From positions 151,501-215,500 of the forward strand of contig OZ025257.1 in the NCBI GenBank assembly GCA_964019135.1: DNA of 64,000 nucleotides. Reading direction: 5' to 3'. The position numbers and the translations under genes are program-made. Positions 24,301-38,900 of the stretch are shown here, in pieces (position 1 is the first letter of the stretch; each line of letters starts with the position of its first letter). A model generated the notes under the pieces. It saw only the letters and a program-made list of their open reading frames with translations. It searched no databases and was not told the DNA's origin. The DNA comes from Arenicola marina (taxonomy: Eukaryota; Annelida; Polychaeta; Arenicolidae).

Positions 24301-27300
24301 ACCAGCTGACATGACCGGTAAGTATAAATACAGATCAAGGCCTGACAACAACAAAGTTTATTGCCATTACAGGAGACGCTTTTGGTATGTCTTGCATACT
24401 TCTAATTCGTTGTACGTCCAGGGTCATTGGTAACGCATTAACCACTGGGACGGTAACTCTCCATGGATAGGTGAACCGGGTAGCCCTGGGCAGATTGTGT
24501 GTGTAGGCCCTATTCTGTACCGGATTGCTTTAATATCGATGGAAATCTCATAGAAATAGACAGGTGATAGCAGAACATTTCAACAATTTTTTTGCCAACA
24601 TTGGTACAACACTCTGCGAAAATTTAGATTGCACTAACACTATGTCCTATGAGTCTTATTTAAAACCCCTACCCAGATTAAACAAATTATGTCTCACAAA
24701 AGTAAATAAGACCATGATATTGGAGGCCATTAACGAATTAAAACCTAGGTCTAGTTCGGGCCACGATGGAATCTCAGTAAAACTGCTTAAGGTAATCAAA
24801 GACAGTATTACTTTGATAATCAATCGGTGCCTGGCGACAGGGATGTTCCCCGACCAGTTAAAATTGGCCAAGGTAATTCCAGTTTTCAAAAAAGAAGATA
24901 ACACAAATATTGATAACTATAGATCAATATTACTATTACCAGCTATTTCAAACGTTTTCGAGAAAATTATATGCAACTTCCTGTATGATCATTTTCAGAA
25001 GCAAAATCTTTTAATTCTTGCCAGTATGGCTTTAGAAAAAAACACTCCACTGAACCAGCCACATTAGAACTGATGGATAAAACCATACAAAAGCTAGATG
25101 AAGGCAAAATTCCTATTCATATATATCTAAATTTATGTAAGGCGTTTGATACATTAAATAATAAGATTCTATTAAACAAGCTTCACCACTATGACGTATC
25201 CAGAACTGCTCTAAAGGTTCTTAGAAGTTATCTGAACAATAGCAAACAGTACGTTATGATTGATAACACAAAATCCGAAATTATGCTTGTCACACGCGGG
25301 GTTCCGCAAGGTTCCATTCTAGGACCGCATCTTTAAATTTATTATATATACTAACGATGCACCTCACGCTTGCTATGTCTTGACATTTATAGTATACGCT
25401 GATGATATTACACTCTTTTGCACACTGGATATATCAATAACCAGCAAAAACAATGAAACTAAAAGCATAAATAACGAATTATCTAAGTTAAATAATTGGT
25501 TGAAAGTAAATGATATGTGCCTAAACACAGCGAAAACCAAATATATGGTATTTTACAAGCTGCAGAAAAAAGTAAAATTTCCAGAGTTATATATTGACAA
25601 AAACAAACTAGTGCGTCGACACATTTAATCTGCTAGTTAACATTAGTTAAACATTTAACACATTGTTGTGTGGCACAGTCACACAAACAAACTTGCTGCA
25701 AAATGAAGTAAAGTGGTTGGTATTTTGAAATGGTTAGGACAGTTCCTGCCCCAAAACATACTGTTTACTATATATATGGCCCTGTTTCAGGGTCAGCTAT
25801 ACTATTGTATACTGGCTTGGGGATACCGAGCAGACAGGATATTCAAAATTCAAAACGGGCAATTAGTATTATTTATTATTATTATTTAAGTATCTTAAAA
25901 TATTAAAACTAAACGATATACATATATTACAACAGCTTAAGTTCTACCACCGTTTCAATAATAATAACTTACCCACATATTTCCTGGAACACTTGACATT
26001 TCTGAAAATAAATGACCTACACAATTATAATACAAGACAAAAGGACACATTCCTTGTACCGAAAAACTAAACACAAATTTAGTGAACTATCGTTAAGACA
26101 GAGTCTCAGGCAACACTTAAATAATACACCCCCGCATATCATTCGCTAAGGAACTACACATTCGCTAGCAAGTGACGCATCTCATATCAAAGAACTCTTC
26201 TTAAATGGTTCTCATCATTATTGTAATGTACGGTATAGTTCTGTTTGTAATGTACGTATGTGATAACTCTATCATTAGTTGTATTTTCATAGTTCTGTTT
26301 TTTGTTCCTGTCTATTGTTACATACTATATTTGCCGTTAACTTTAATATATTACTACCTATTTTATCTCTGATAGTATTAAAGTCAATATTGTTTTAGTG
26401 CAACTGGCCTGCTATAAACTTTTTTTGTGTATGTGTGTCTTTTTGAGGAAGCTCCCATGCTAGCGACTGCTCAGTGGTCTTAATGGGGTCCCCTCGGTCA
26501 AGCAATCCATACTACTGTCTCTATGTTTGAATTTTTTTCATATTGCATTTATGTTTGTTCTGTTCTGCTATGTTTGCTTGACCAAAAAAAAAAAGATTCC
26601 GATTCTGTACTAGTCAGACATGTGTGTAGGCCCTTCTCCGTACTAGTCAGACATGTAGGCCCTATACTGTACTAGTCAGACATGTGTGTAGGCCCTTTAC
26701 TGTACTAGTCAGACATGTGTGTAGGCCCTTTACTGTACTAGTCAGACATGTGTGTAGGCCCTTTACTGTACTAATCAGACATGTGTGTAGGCCCTTTACC
26801 GTACTAGTCAGACATGTGTGTAGGCCCTATACTGTACTAGTCAGACATGTGTGTAGGCCGTTTACTGTACTAGTCAGACATGTGTGTAGGCCCTTTACCG
26901 TACTAGTCAGACATGTGTGTAGGCCCTATACTGTACTAGTCAGACATGTGTGTAGGCCCTTTACTGTACTAGTCAGACATGTGTGTAGGCCCTTTACTGT
27001 ACTAGTCAGACATGTGTGTAGGCCCTTTACTGTACTAGTCAGACATGTGTGTAGGCCCTTTACTGTACTAGTCAGACATGTGTGTAGGCCCTTTACTGTA
27101 CTAGTCAGACATGTGTGTAGGCCCTTTACCGTACTAGTCAGACATGTGTGTAGGCCCTATACTGTACTAGTCAGACATGTGTGTAAGCCCTATACTGTAC
27201 TAGTCAGACATGTGTGTAGGCCCTTTACTGTACTAGTCAGACATGTGTGTAGGCCCTTTACCGTACTAGTCAGACATGTGTGTAGGCCCTATACTGTACT

Positions 27301-29955
27301 AGTCAGACATGTGTGTAGGCCCTTTACTGTACTAGTCAGACATGTGTGTAAGCCCTTTACCGTACTGGTCAGACATGTGTGTAAGCCCTATACTGTACTA
27401 GTCAGACATGTGTGTAGGCCCTTTACTGTACTAGTCAGACATGTGTGTTGGCCCTTTACTGTACTAGTCAGACATGTGTGTAGGCCCTTTACCATACTAG
27501 TCAGACATGTGTGTAAGCCCTTTACCATACTAGTCAGACATGTGTGTAAGCCCTATACTGTACTAGTCAGACATGTATAGGCTCTTTATCTTACTAATCA
27601 GACAGCGTAAGGTCTATGATGTCCTCGACCAGTCTCAAGGAAGATCGCTACTATTGCTGTACATTGTATGTGACTGTTTTTACCTGTTGCTCACTTTTTA
27701 TCATTTCAGGAGAGTTCTTCACAGAGACTTAAAAGCAAGGTAAATGCTAATGACCTAGCACTGATTGCTATTAGGTTGAAGGCAAGGTGAAGCTTAATGG
27801 CCGGGCACTGATTGCTATAAGGTTGAAGGCAAGGTGAAACTTAATGGCCGGGCACTGATTCCTATAAGGTTGAAGGCAAGGTGAAACTTAATGGCCGGGC
27901 ACTGATTGCTATAAGGTTGAAGGCAAGGTCAATCTTAGTGGCCGGGCACTGATTGCTATAAGGTTGAAGGCAAGGTCAATCTTAGTGGCCGGGCACTGAT
28001 TGCTATAAGGTTGAAGGCAAGGTCAATCTTAGTGGCCGGGCACTGATTGCTATAGGGTTGAAAGCAAGGTCAATCTTAGTGGCCGGGCACTGAGTGCTAT
28101 AAGGTTGAAGGCAAGGTCAATCTTAGTGGCCGGGCACTGATTGCTATTAGGTTGAAGGCAAGGTGAAGCTTAATGGCCGGGCACTGATTGCTATAAGGTT
28201 GAAGGCAAGGTGAAACTTAATGGCCGGGCACTGATTCCTATAAGGTTGAAGGCAAGGTGAAACTTAATGGCCGGGCACTGATTGCTATAAGGTTGAAGGC
28301 AAGGTCAATCTTAGTGGCCGGGCACTGATTGCTATAAGGTTGAAGGCAAGGTCAATCTTAGTGGCCGGGCACTGATTGCTATAAGGTTGAAGGCAAGGTC
28401 AATCTTAGTGGCCGGGCACTGATTGCTATAGGGTTGAAAGCAAGGTCAATCTTAGTGGCCGGGCACTGAGTGCTATAAGGTTGAAGGCAAGGTCAATCTT
28501 AGTGGCCGGGCACTGATTGCTATAAGGTTAAAGGCAAGGTCAATCTTAGTGGCCGGGCACTGATTGCTATAAAGTTGAAGGCAAGGTCAATGTTAGTGGC
28601 CGGGCACTGATTGCTATAAGGTTGAAGGCAAGGTCAATGTTAGTGGCCGGGCACTGATTGCTATGAAGTTGAAGGCAAGGTCAATCTTAGTGGCCGGGCA
28701 CTGATTGCTATAAGGTTGAAGGCAAGGTCAATCTTAGTGGCCGGGCACTGAGTGCTATAAGGTTGTGACACACGAAGGACGTTGTCGGAGCATTCAGTAG
28801 TCCTTGATCGTGTTAACAGTGGCATTGTTATCAGTATGACGGGCGACCAGGTGTGATGACGTCACGTATAATATTACCGTCATAATGTCTCCTCGACAGA
28901 AACATTTTCCTGAAGCACAACATGATCAAGATCGGGGACTTCGGCATTTCTCGGATCCTGATGGGGACCACGGACATGGCCTCGACCTTCGTGGGCACTC
29001 CCTACTACATGAGTCCCGAGGTCCTGAAGCACGAGGGATACAACGCCAAGTCAGACGTGTGGTCAGTGACGCCTCCAGATAAACGTCATGCCATGTGGAG
29101 AGCAACAACCACCTTCCTATATAGTGTATATGATGTCGGGAAGCTTAAACAACTCACCCGTAAACCTATTCTGTTCACTATTCTGATTTGTTGTCGGTAT
29201 ATTGGTTACATTTGTGATTGGGAATGTGGTCCTGATTAAGAAGCTGTGGTATTTCCTGTGCTAATGGTAATGTGTAAACTGTTGTCTTATCTTAAGCTGT
29301 ACTACTATACTTATGAAGATGTTCTTTCAATTCCTTCAATAGGTCTGTGGGCTGCATTCTCTATGAGCTAGTGGCCTTAAAGCATGCCTTTGAAGGGCAG
29401 AGTTTGATGGGAGTCATGTACCAGATAGTCGAAGGCGAGCTTCCCGCGTGGCCACAAGAATACCCTCAGGAACTGAGACAAGTCTTCAACACGTGAGCGT
29501 CCCTCATCGGCTCTCATAGTGCCGCATGCCCTGTGTCATCTCCATGGTTACCCGTATGAGTACATTACATGGTGACGCTCCATAATGGCATTCCATTGTA
29601 TATAAAATGACTAAATTAACACTTCATATGGTAATTCATTATGGTTACTGGCTATGATTAACCACTATATTAACTCACATTGATAACTGGCCATAGTAAG
29701 TCCCAATATGAAACACCTCCCTTGTGTCGCTCTCTATATGATGAGGTGCAGGCTAAGTGACCTGGACTATGCCACGTTATTTGGCTGGATGCGTGTGTCT
29801 TTAGATCCGTGTAATTGTATTGCCTTGATTAGCGACTGTTGTCACCCACGTGACCACTGTGTGCCGTGTGTTGCAGCATTCTGACGAAGAGTCCCGCAGA
29901 GCGACCCAGCGCCGGCGCCGTGCTCAAGCTGGCCTTCCTGGCCAAGCAAATGGAG
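21356..29955 (+). CDS. NEK11: NEK11 exons 1-7: kinase domain (residues 1-290)
   Basis: The glycine loop GKGNYG is at residues 33-38 and the ATP-anchoring Lys is K59 (VVKEI). The catalytic loop HRDLKARN has D156, the Mg-binding DFG is at 173-175, the activation segment ends GTPYYMSPE (E200), and DVWSVGCILYEL follows. All catalytic residues are present, so an active kinase is expected. Exon 4 is only 30 nt and carries the HRD motif, so skipping it (in frame) would remove the catalytic Asp. Exon 1 ends at a GTGCGT donor with the split Lys codon completed in exon 2. Exon 5 uses GTCAGT. Confidence 0.93.
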
Positions 29956-32900
29956 GTAACGCCACAGGCAACTAGTCTCCACTACTGTGAGGGCCAAGTC
30001 ATAACGTGGTGGTCTGGTGGGACAGCTGCAACACCCTGGGTCTGGTGGGACAGCTACAACACCCCGGGTCTGGTAGGACAGCTACAACACCCTGGGTCTG
30101 GTGGGACAGCTACAACACCCTGGGTCTGGTGGGACAGCTACAAGACCCCGGGTCTGGTGGGACAGCTACAACACCCCCGGGTCTGGTGGGACAGCTACAA
30201 CACCCTGGGTCTGGTGGGACAGCTACAACACCCTGGGTCTGGTGGGACAGCTACAACACCCCGGGTCTGGTGGGACAGCTACAACACCCCGGGTCTGGTG
30301 GGACAGCTACAACACCCCGGGTCTGGTGGGACAGCTACAACACCCCGGGTCTGGTGGGACAGCTACAACACCCCGGGTCTGGTGGGACAGCTACAACACC
30401 CCGGGTCTGGTGGGACAGCTACAACACCCTGGGTCTGGTGGGACAGCTACAACACCCCGGGTCTGGTGGGACAGCTACAACACCCCGGGTCTGGTGGGAC
30501 AGCTACAACACCCCGGGTCTGGTGGGACAGCTACAACACCCTGGGTCTGGTGGGACAGCTACAACACCCCGGGTCTGGTGGGACAGCTACAACACCCCGG
30601 GTCTCTTGGGACAGCTACAACACCCCGGGTCTCGTGGGATTCGCCTGACAGGTGTTTCAACCCCGCAGTAAACATGCCTCTTTATTTGCAGTTATTGACG
30701 AATACAATGATGGATCGCCATAGCAGTAAGCGGGAGAAGGCCCATCAGGACTCCCAGCACCTGGCCCAGGCAATGTAAGCCATTCACATACACAAGTCAC
30801 ATCACATGGCCCAGGCAATGTAAGCCATCTACATACACAGGTCACATCAACTGGCCCAGGCAATGTAAGCCATCCACATACACAGGTCACATCACCTGGC
30901 CCAGGCAATGTAAGCCATCCACATACACAGGTCACATCACCTGGCCCAGGCAATGTAAGCCATCCACATACACAGGTCACAACACCTGGCCCAGGCAATG
31001 TAAGCCATCCACATACACAGGTCACAACACCTGGCCCAGGCAATGTAAGCCACCACATACACAGGTCACAACACCTGGCCCAGACAATGTAATCATCCAC
31101 ATACACAGGTCACATCACCTGGCCCAGGCAATGTAAGCACCCACATACACAGGCCACAACACCTGGCCCAGGCAATGTAAGCCATTCACATACACAGGTC
31201 ACAACACCTGGCCCAGGCAATGTAAGCATCCACATACACAGGTCACATCACCTGGCCCAGGCAATGTAAGCATCCACATACACAGGTCACGTCATCTGGC
31301 CCAGGCAATGTAAGCATCCGCATACACAGGTCACATCACCTGGCCCAGGCAATGTAAGCCATTCACATACACAGGTCACAACACCTGGCCCAGGCAATGT
31401 AAGCATCCACATACACAGGTCACATCACCCGGCCCAGGCAATGTAAGCCATCCACATACACAGGTCACATCACCTGGCCCAGGCAATGTAAGCCACCACA
31501 TACACAGGTCACTTCACCTATCGTGTCACACTGTCCTGTCACACTGTCCTGTCACACTGTCCTGTCACACTGTCTTGTTACACTGTCCTGTCACATTGTC
31601 CTGTCACACTGTCCTGTCACACTGTCCTGTCACACTGTCCTGTCGCACTGTCCTGGCGCCACTGTCCCGTCACACTGTCCTGTCACACTGTCCTGTCACA
31701 CTGTCCTGTCACACTGTCCTGTCACACTGTCCTGTCACACTGTCCTGTCACACTGTCCTGTCACACTGTCCTGTCACACTGTCCTGTCACACTGACCTGT
31801 CACACTGTCCTGTCACACTGTCCTGTCACACTGTCCTGTCACACTGTCCTGTCACACTGTCCTGTCACACTGTCCTGTCACACTGTCCTGTCACACTGTC
31901 CTGTCACACTGTCCTGTCACACTGTCCTGTCACCCTGTCCTGTCACACTGTCCTGTCACACTGTCCTGTCACACTGTCCTGTCACACTGTCCTGTCACAC
32001 TGTCCTGTCACACTGTCCTGTCACACTGTCCTGTCACACTGTCCTGTCACCCTGTCCTGTCACACTGACCTGTCACACTGTCCTGTCACACTGTCCTGTC
32101 ACACTGTCCTGTCACACTGACCCGTCACTAAAGTCAGTCATAAATGCCGTAGACACACGTTTCGGCCCATATTTTCCGCGAATTTGCCTCAATCACTCTC
32201 GAAATTCCTGACGTGAGAAAGCAACACTAGACCATTTTAATGATACCAAACTTACGTTTGTAATGCGATGTTATCCTTTTTTATGACACAAAGAATATTT
32301 CTCCATGCTGACACGCCATTGGCAGAAAACGCTCTGTCGCCAAAATACTAAAACACGCGTCATAAAATGATGGTTGCCATGGCGCCGAACGTGCTTTGAA
32401 CAATACATGCTCTATATTTATACAAGCCACGAGGATGCCATGGCAACTAAAGAGCCTTTCATTGTCTGGGATTTAGTCTATTTGCGAAAGTGTGTCTGCT
32501 GCCAATGGAGTGTCAGCATGGAGAAATATTGTTTGTGTCATAAAAAAGGATAACATCGCAGTACAAACGTAAGTTTGGTATCATTAAAATGGTCTAGTGT
32601 TGCTTTCTCCTGTCAGTGATTTGTAGAGCGATCGCAGCACAATCGCGGAAAATATAGGCCGAAACGTGTGTCTACGGCATTTATGACTTTGACTTTACAC
32701 ACTGTTTGCAGGAAAGAGAACAAGAGCATCGATCAGCTAAAGAAAGAATCGGAGGAGAAAAAGTGGAAGAATTTGGCGCCACGAGAACGATACAGAATCC
32801 GGAAGATGGAGAAGGCTGACGAGGAGGCGAGGAAACTGAGGCAAGTTGTAATAATAATAAATAATAATAAGTTAACTGTACTAAAAGGCCTCAGGCCCAT

Positions 32901-35900
32901 TACATACAAAACATATATACAAACTCAATTGTTCTTCCCGGTCCCTATAAACCAGTTTAGATTTAAATGGTTTCCCTTGAGGACCCTGCATGGAATATAA
33001 ATTGACTCAGCTGATAAAATATTTCGTCATTTCTCGATTTCATTAGGATTATAAAGTCTGATAGGCAATAATTTCTGATCCAGGGTAAGTATTTCTTACG
33101 ACTGTCGATATATAGATCACATACGCACACAAAGTGAAATTCGTCTTCATCGTTGAAGAGGTAAGTTATCAAGGAGAGAGCTGACGAGGACGCCAAGATA
33201 TGTTGACCGTTTCGACGGCACAATACGCCGACTGCTAAATATAATACATGTAATAGTAAGATAAAAACATGCAGTGTATATTTCAAGGTTGCCATATTGT
33301 GGCCGTGATTGGCAGTGATTTGATGCGGTATATCATGTCCCCAGAGAGGCCGCTGAACACCAAGTGAAGGCCAACCGAGCCAAGTATGACGAGCTGAGGA
33401 CGACCATGAGTCCCTACCAGTCCCACGTGAGTGAGGGGTCCGCCCCTAACTAACACACATTATACCTGTGATGTGACGACCATGAGTCCCTACCAGTCCC
33501 ACGTGAGTGAGGGGTCCGCCCCTAACTAACACACATTATACCTGTGATGTGACGACCATGAGTCCCTACCAGTCCCACGTGAGTGAGGCGACCGCCTCTA
33601 ACTAACACACATTATGCCTGTGATGTGACGACCATGAGTCCCTGCCAGTCCCACGTGTGTGAGGGGTCCGCCCCTAACTAACACACATTATACCTGTGAT
33701 GTGACGACCATGAGTCCCTACCAGTCCCACGTGAGTGAGGGGTCCGCCCCTAACTAACACACATTATACCTGTGATGTGACGACCATGAGTCCCTACCAG
33801 TCCCACGTGAGTGAGGGGTCCGCCCCTAACTAACACACATTATACCTGTGATGTGACGACCATGAGTCCCTACCAGTCCCACGTGTGTGAGGGGTCCGCC
33901 CCTAACTAACACACATTATACCTGTGATGTGACGACCATGAGTCCCTACCAGTCCAACGTGAGTGAGTCGACCGCCTCTAACTAACACACATTATGCCTG
34001 TGATGTGACGACCATGAGTCCCTACCAGTCCCACGTGAGTGAGGGGTCCGCCCCTGACTAACACACATTATACCTGTGATGTGACGACCATGAGTCCCTA
34101 CCAGTCCCACGTGAGTGAGGGGTCCGCCCCTAACTAACACACATTATACCTGTGATGTGACGACCATGAGTCCCTACCAGTCCCACGTGAGTGAGGGGTC
34201 CGTTCCTAACTAACACACATTATACCTGTGATGTGACGACCATGAGTCCCTACCAGTCCAACGTGAGTGAGTCGACCGCCTCTAACTAACACACATTATG
34301 CCTGTGATGTGACGACCATGAGTCCCTACCAGTCCCACGTGAGTGAGGGGTCCGCCCCTGACTAACACACATTATACCTGTGATGTGACGACCATGAGTC
34401 CCTACCAGTCCCACGTGAGTGAGGGGTCCGCCCCTAACTAACACACATTATACCTGTGATGTGACGACCATGAGTCCCTACCAGTCCCACGTGAGTGAGG
34501 GGTCCGTTCCTAACTAACACACATTATACCTGTGATGTGACGACCATGAGTCCCTACCAGTCCCACATGAGTGAGGCGACCGCCCCTAACTAACACACAT
34601 TATACCTGTGATGTGACGACCATGAGTCCCTACCAGTCCAACGTGAGTGAGGCGACCGCCTCTAACTAACACACATTATGCCTGTGATGTGACGACCATG
34701 AGTCCCTACCAGTCCCACGTGAGTGAGGGGTCCGCCCCTAACTAACACACATTATGCCTGTGATGTGACGACCATGAGTCCCTACCAGTCCCACGTGAGT
34801 GAGGGGTCCGCCCCTAACTAACACACATTATACCTGTGATGTGACGACCATGAGTCCCTACCAGTCCCACGTGAGTGAGGGGTCCGCCCCTAACTAACAC
34901 ACATTATACCTGTGATGTGACGACCATGAGTCTCTACCAGTCCCACGTGAGTGAGGGGTCCGCCCCTAACTAACACACATTATACCTGTGATGTGACGAC
35001 CATGAGTCCCTACCAGTCCCACGTGAGTGAGGCGACCGCCCCTAACTAACACACATTATACCAGTGATGTGACGACCATGAGTCCCTACCAGTCCCACGT
35101 GAGTGAGGGGTCCGCCCCTAACTAACACACATTATACCTGTGATGTGAAGACCATGAGTCCCTACCAGTCCCACGTGAGTGAGGCGACCGCCCCTAACTA
35201 ACACACATTATACCTGTGATGTGACGACCATGAGTCCCTACCAGTCCCACGTGAGTGAGGGGTCCGCCCCTGACTAACACACATTATACCTGTGATGTGA
35301 CGACCATGAGTCCCTACCAGTCCCACGTGAGTGAGGGGTCCGCCCCTAACTAACACACATTATACCTGTGATGTGACGACCATGAGTCCCTACCAGTCCC
35401 ACGTGAGTGAGGCGACCGCCCCTAACTAACACACAGTATACCTGTGATGTGACGACCATGAGTCCCTACCAGTCCCACGTGAGTGAGGGGTCCGCCCCTA
35501 ACTAACACACATTATACCTGTGATGTGACGACCATGAGTCCCTACCAGTCCCACGTGAGTGAGGGGTCCGCCCCTAACTAACACACATTATACCTGTGAT
35601 GTGACGACCATGAGTCCCTACCAGTCCCACGTGAGTGAGGGGTCCGCCCCTAACTAACACACATTATACCTGTGATGTGACGACCATGAGTCCCTACCAG
35701 TCCCACGTGAGTGAGGGGTCCGCCCCTAACTAACACACATTATACCTGTGATGTGACGACCATGAGTCCCTACCAGTCCCACGTGAGTGAGGGGTCCGTT
35801 CCTAACTAACACACATTATACCTGTGATGTGACGACCATGAGTCCCTACCAGTCCCACGTGAGTGAGGCGACCGCCCCTAACTAACACACATTATACCTG

Positions 35901-38900
35901 TGATGTGACGACCATGAGTCCCTACCAGTCCAACGTGAGTGAGGCGACCGCCTCTAACTAACACCCATTATGCCTGTGATGTGACGACCATGAGTCCCTA
36001 CCAGTCCCACGTGAGTGAGGGGTCCGCCCCTAACTAACACACATTATACCTGTGATGTGACGACCATGAGTCACTACCAGTCCCACGTGAGTGAGGGGTC
36101 CGCCCCTAACTAACACACATTATACCTGTGATGTGACGACCATGAGTCCCTACCAGTCCCACGTGAGTGAGGGGTCCGCCCCTAACTAACACACATTATA
36201 CCTGTGATGTGACGACCATGAGTCCCTACCAGTCCAACGTGAGTGAGGCGACCGCCTCTAACTAACACACATTATACCTGTGATGTGACGACCATGAGTC
36301 CCTACCAGTCCCACGTGAGTGAGGGGTCCGCCCCTAACTAACACACATTATACCTGTGATGTGACGACCATGAGTCACTACCAGTCCCACGTGAGTGAGG
36401 GGTCCGCCCCTAACTAACACACATTATACCTGTGATGTGACGACCATGAGTCCCTACCAGTCCCACGTGAGTGAGGGGTCCGCCCCTAACTAACACACAT
36501 TATGCCTGTGATGTGACGACCATGAGTCCCTACCAGTCCCACGTGAGTGAGGGGTCCGCCCCTAACTAACACACATTATACCTGTGATGTGACGACCATG
36601 AGTCCCTACCAGTCCCACGTGAGTGAGGCGACCGCCCCTAACTAACACACATTATACCTGTGATGTGACGACCATGAGTCCCTACCAGTCCCACGTGAGT
36701 GAGGGGTCCGCCCCTGACTAACACACATTATACCTGTGATGTGACGACCATGAGTCCCTACCAGTCCCACGTGAGTGAGGCGACCGCCCCTAACTAACAC
36801 ACATTATACCTGTGATGTGACGACCATGAGTCCCTACCAGTCCCACGTGAGTGAGGGGTCCGCCCCTAACTAACACACATTATACCTGTGATGTGACGAC
36901 CATGAGTCCCTACCAGTGCCACGTGAGTGAGGGGTCCGCCCCTAACTAACACACATTATACCTGTGATGTGACGACCATGAGTCCCTACCAGTGCCACGT
37001 GAGTGAGGGGTCCGCCCCTAACTAACACACATTATACCTGTGATGTGACGACCATGAGTCCCTACCAGTCCCACGTGAGTGAGGGGTCCGCCCCTAACTA
37101 ACACACATTATACCTGTGATGTGACGACCATGAGTCCCTACCAGTCCCACGTGAGTGAGGCGACCGCCCCTAACTAACACACATTATACCTGTGATGTGA
37201 CGACCATGAGTCCCTACCAGTCCCACGTGAGTGAGGCGACCGCCCCTAACTAACACACATTATACCTGTGATGTGACGACCATGAGTCCCTACCAGTCCC
37301 ACGTGAGTGAGGGGTCCGCCCCTAACTAACACACATTATACCTGTGATGTGACGACCATGAGTCCCTACCAGTCCCACGTGAGTGAGGGGTCCGCCCCTA
37401 ACTAACACACATTATACCTGTGATGTGACGACCATGAGTCCCTACCAGTCCTACGTGAGTGAGGCGACCGCCCCTAACTAACACACATTATACCTGTGAT
37501 GTGACGACCATGAGTCCCTACCAGTCCTACGTGAGTGAGGGGACCGCCCCTAACTAACACACATTATACCTGTGATGTGACGACCATGAGTCCCTACCAG
37601 TCCCACGTGAGTGAGGCGACCGCTCCTAACTAACACACATTATACCTGTGATGTGACGACCATGAGTCCCTACCAGTCCCACGTGAGTGAGGCGACCGCT
37701 CCTAACTAACACACATTATACCTGTGATGTGACGACCATGAGTCCCTACCAGTCCCACGTGAGTGAGGGGTCCGCCCCTAACTAACACACATTATACCTG
37801 TGATGTGACGACCATGAGTCCCTACCAGTCCTACGTGAGTGAGGCGACCGCCCCTAACTAACACACATTATACCTGTGATGTGACGACCATGAGTCCCTA
37901 CCAGTCCTACGTGAGTGAGGGGACCGCCCCTAACTAACACACATTATACCTGTGATGTGACGACCATGAGTCCCTACCAGTCCCACGTGAGTGAGGCGAC
38001 CGCTCCTAACTAACACACATTATACCTGTGATGTGACGACCATGAGTCCCTACCAGTCCCACGTGAGTGAGGCGACCGCCCCTAACTAACACACATTATA
38101 CCTGTGATGTGACGACCATGAGTCCCTACCAGTCCCACGTGAGTGAGGGGTCCGCCCCTAACTAACACACATTATACCTGTGATGTGACGACCATGAGTC
38201 CCTACCAGTCCCACGTGAGTGAGGCGACCGCCCCTAACTAACACACATTATACCTGTGATGTGACGACCATGAGTCCCTACCAGTCCAACGTGAGTGAGG
38301 CGACCGCCCCTAACTAACACACATTATACCTGTGATGTGACGACCATGAGTCCCTACCAGTCCCACGTGACTGAGGGGTCTGCCCCTAACTAACACACAT
38401 TATACCTGTGATGTGACGACCATGAGTCCCTACCAGTCCCACGTGACTGAGGGGTCTGCCCCTAACTAACACACATTATACCTGTGATGTGACGACCATG
38501 AGTCCCTACCAGTGCCACGTGAGTGAGGCGACCGCCCCTAACTAACACACATTATACCTGTGATGATCCCAGACATGTTCAGATGACCAGAAACCCAAAA
38601 AGCATTATATATATCCAGGTATTGCTGAAGTGACGTCTCAAAGCAGCATTCGTCATGCTCCTCGTGCTGTGCTGGCAAATCTCTTACAATTATAGACCGA
38701 TTGGGTCGGTATTGCAAAAAATACATGCTATCAAGTGAATAATGTAGAATAAGAATTTCGTTTAAGATTAGTTGTTCCATTATTCTTCGTTGTCTTTTAC
38801 AATTACTTACATACTGTGACCTTAAGATCTATTTTCGGCCTGAGCAGGTTAACCTCCCGGCGTGGTCCGCACAGGGAGCTGAGGGCAGCCGACGGCGGAG

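Noticed and set aside
26684..27580. 298-residue frame of CRPFTVLVRHV repeats
   Set aside because: It is a 33-bp intronic minisatellite whose period is a multiple of three; an open frame is expected.
30005..30778. Frames of 221-260 residues (WWDSYNTPGLVGQLQHP repeats)
   Set aside because: They cover NEK11 exon 7 or 8 by chance plus the 28-bp intronic array. Phase across exons 7 and 8 requires splicing.
33399..38564. CRISPR-like array
   Set aside because: Units are contiguous tandem copies without unique spacers, in a spliced eukaryotic gene.
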